Source of the DNA: Sphingomonadaceae bacterium
GTDB lineage: Bacteria; Pseudomonadota; Alphaproteobacteria; Sphingomonadales; Sphingomonadaceae
DNA: 5,745 nucleotides
Reading direction: 5' to 3'
Assembly: GCA_947442095.1 (NCBI GenBank)
Contig: CANEVG010000244.1
Location: 1 to 5,745, forward strand
The position numbers and the translations under genes are program-made. A model generated the notes under the pieces. That model searched no databases and was not told the DNA's origin. It was given only the letters and a program-made list of their open reading frames with translations. Shown piece by piece: positions 5,722 to 5,745 of this stretch (the first letter of the stretch is position 1; each line of letters opens with the position of its first letter).

Positions 5722-5745
5722 ATGAAAGATGATCTCCAACGTCTG
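5722..5745 (+). CDS. Possible start of a further gene, cut by window edge
   Basis: ATG at 5722 opens eight codons (MKDDLQRL) to the window end, 18 bases after the namZ stop. There is no Shine-Dalgarno, and eight codons cannot identify a family. An alternative is the tail of a convergent minus-strand gene: reading leftward from 5745, one frame stops at 5710-5712 and another at 5722-5724. I record it only so the edge is not read as empty. Confidence 0.2.

Noticed and set aside
5719..5733. ATCAT/ATGAT hairpin as a terminator for namZ
   Set aside because: The stem is only five AT-rich pairs without a following T-run, so it should be too weak to terminate transcription.

Overview
This is a GC-rich window (visibly above 60% GC) with dense, short-spaced bacterial genes. 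The protein sequences point to an alphaproteobacterium, most likely of the Sphingomonadales (Sphingomonas, Novosphingobium or Erythrobacter relatives). The reasons are the HVGS and KMGKT versions of the tyrosyl-tRNA synthetase signature motifs, the character of the cysteine synthase, and a DOMON-like protein paired with a DUF1343 protein. The taxonomic call is made from memory of these families, not from a search.

Left block, minus strand (1-2587). From upstream to downstream, this holds a small stand-alone PilZ-domain protein (2249-2587) with both c-di-GMP-binding signatures, then a 12-helix MFS exporter (852-2150), then cysteine synthase (855 down to the left edge, C-terminus cut off). The MFS stop codon and the cysK start codon overlap in an ATGA, so these two genes form a translationally coupled pair. 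The link to the PilZ gene is only proximity.

Middle, minus strand (2703-3932). A complete tyrosyl-tRNA synthetase gene, tyrS, is followed by a stem-loop (2654-2671) that may terminate its transcript before the PilZ gene.

Right block, plus strand (3965-5703). A DOMON-like beta-sandwich protein and a DUF1343/GH171 exo-beta-N-acetylmuramidase (NamZ) also overlap in an ATGA. They diverge from tyrS with only 32 bases between start codons. Neither protein has a signal peptide, so they look like a cytoplasmic module, possibly acting in MurNAc and peptidoglycan recycling. The NamZ homologue carries Gln in a motif that I remember as Gly-Pro-Glu-His-Gly in the Bacillus enzyme. This pair is the most interesting part of the window.

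The last 42 bases contain no settled gene. A plus-strand ATG at 5722 and an incoming minus-strand reading frame are both possible. There is no tRNA, rRNA, CRISPR array, insertion sequence or phage gene, and no gene-free stretch longer than about 115 bases.
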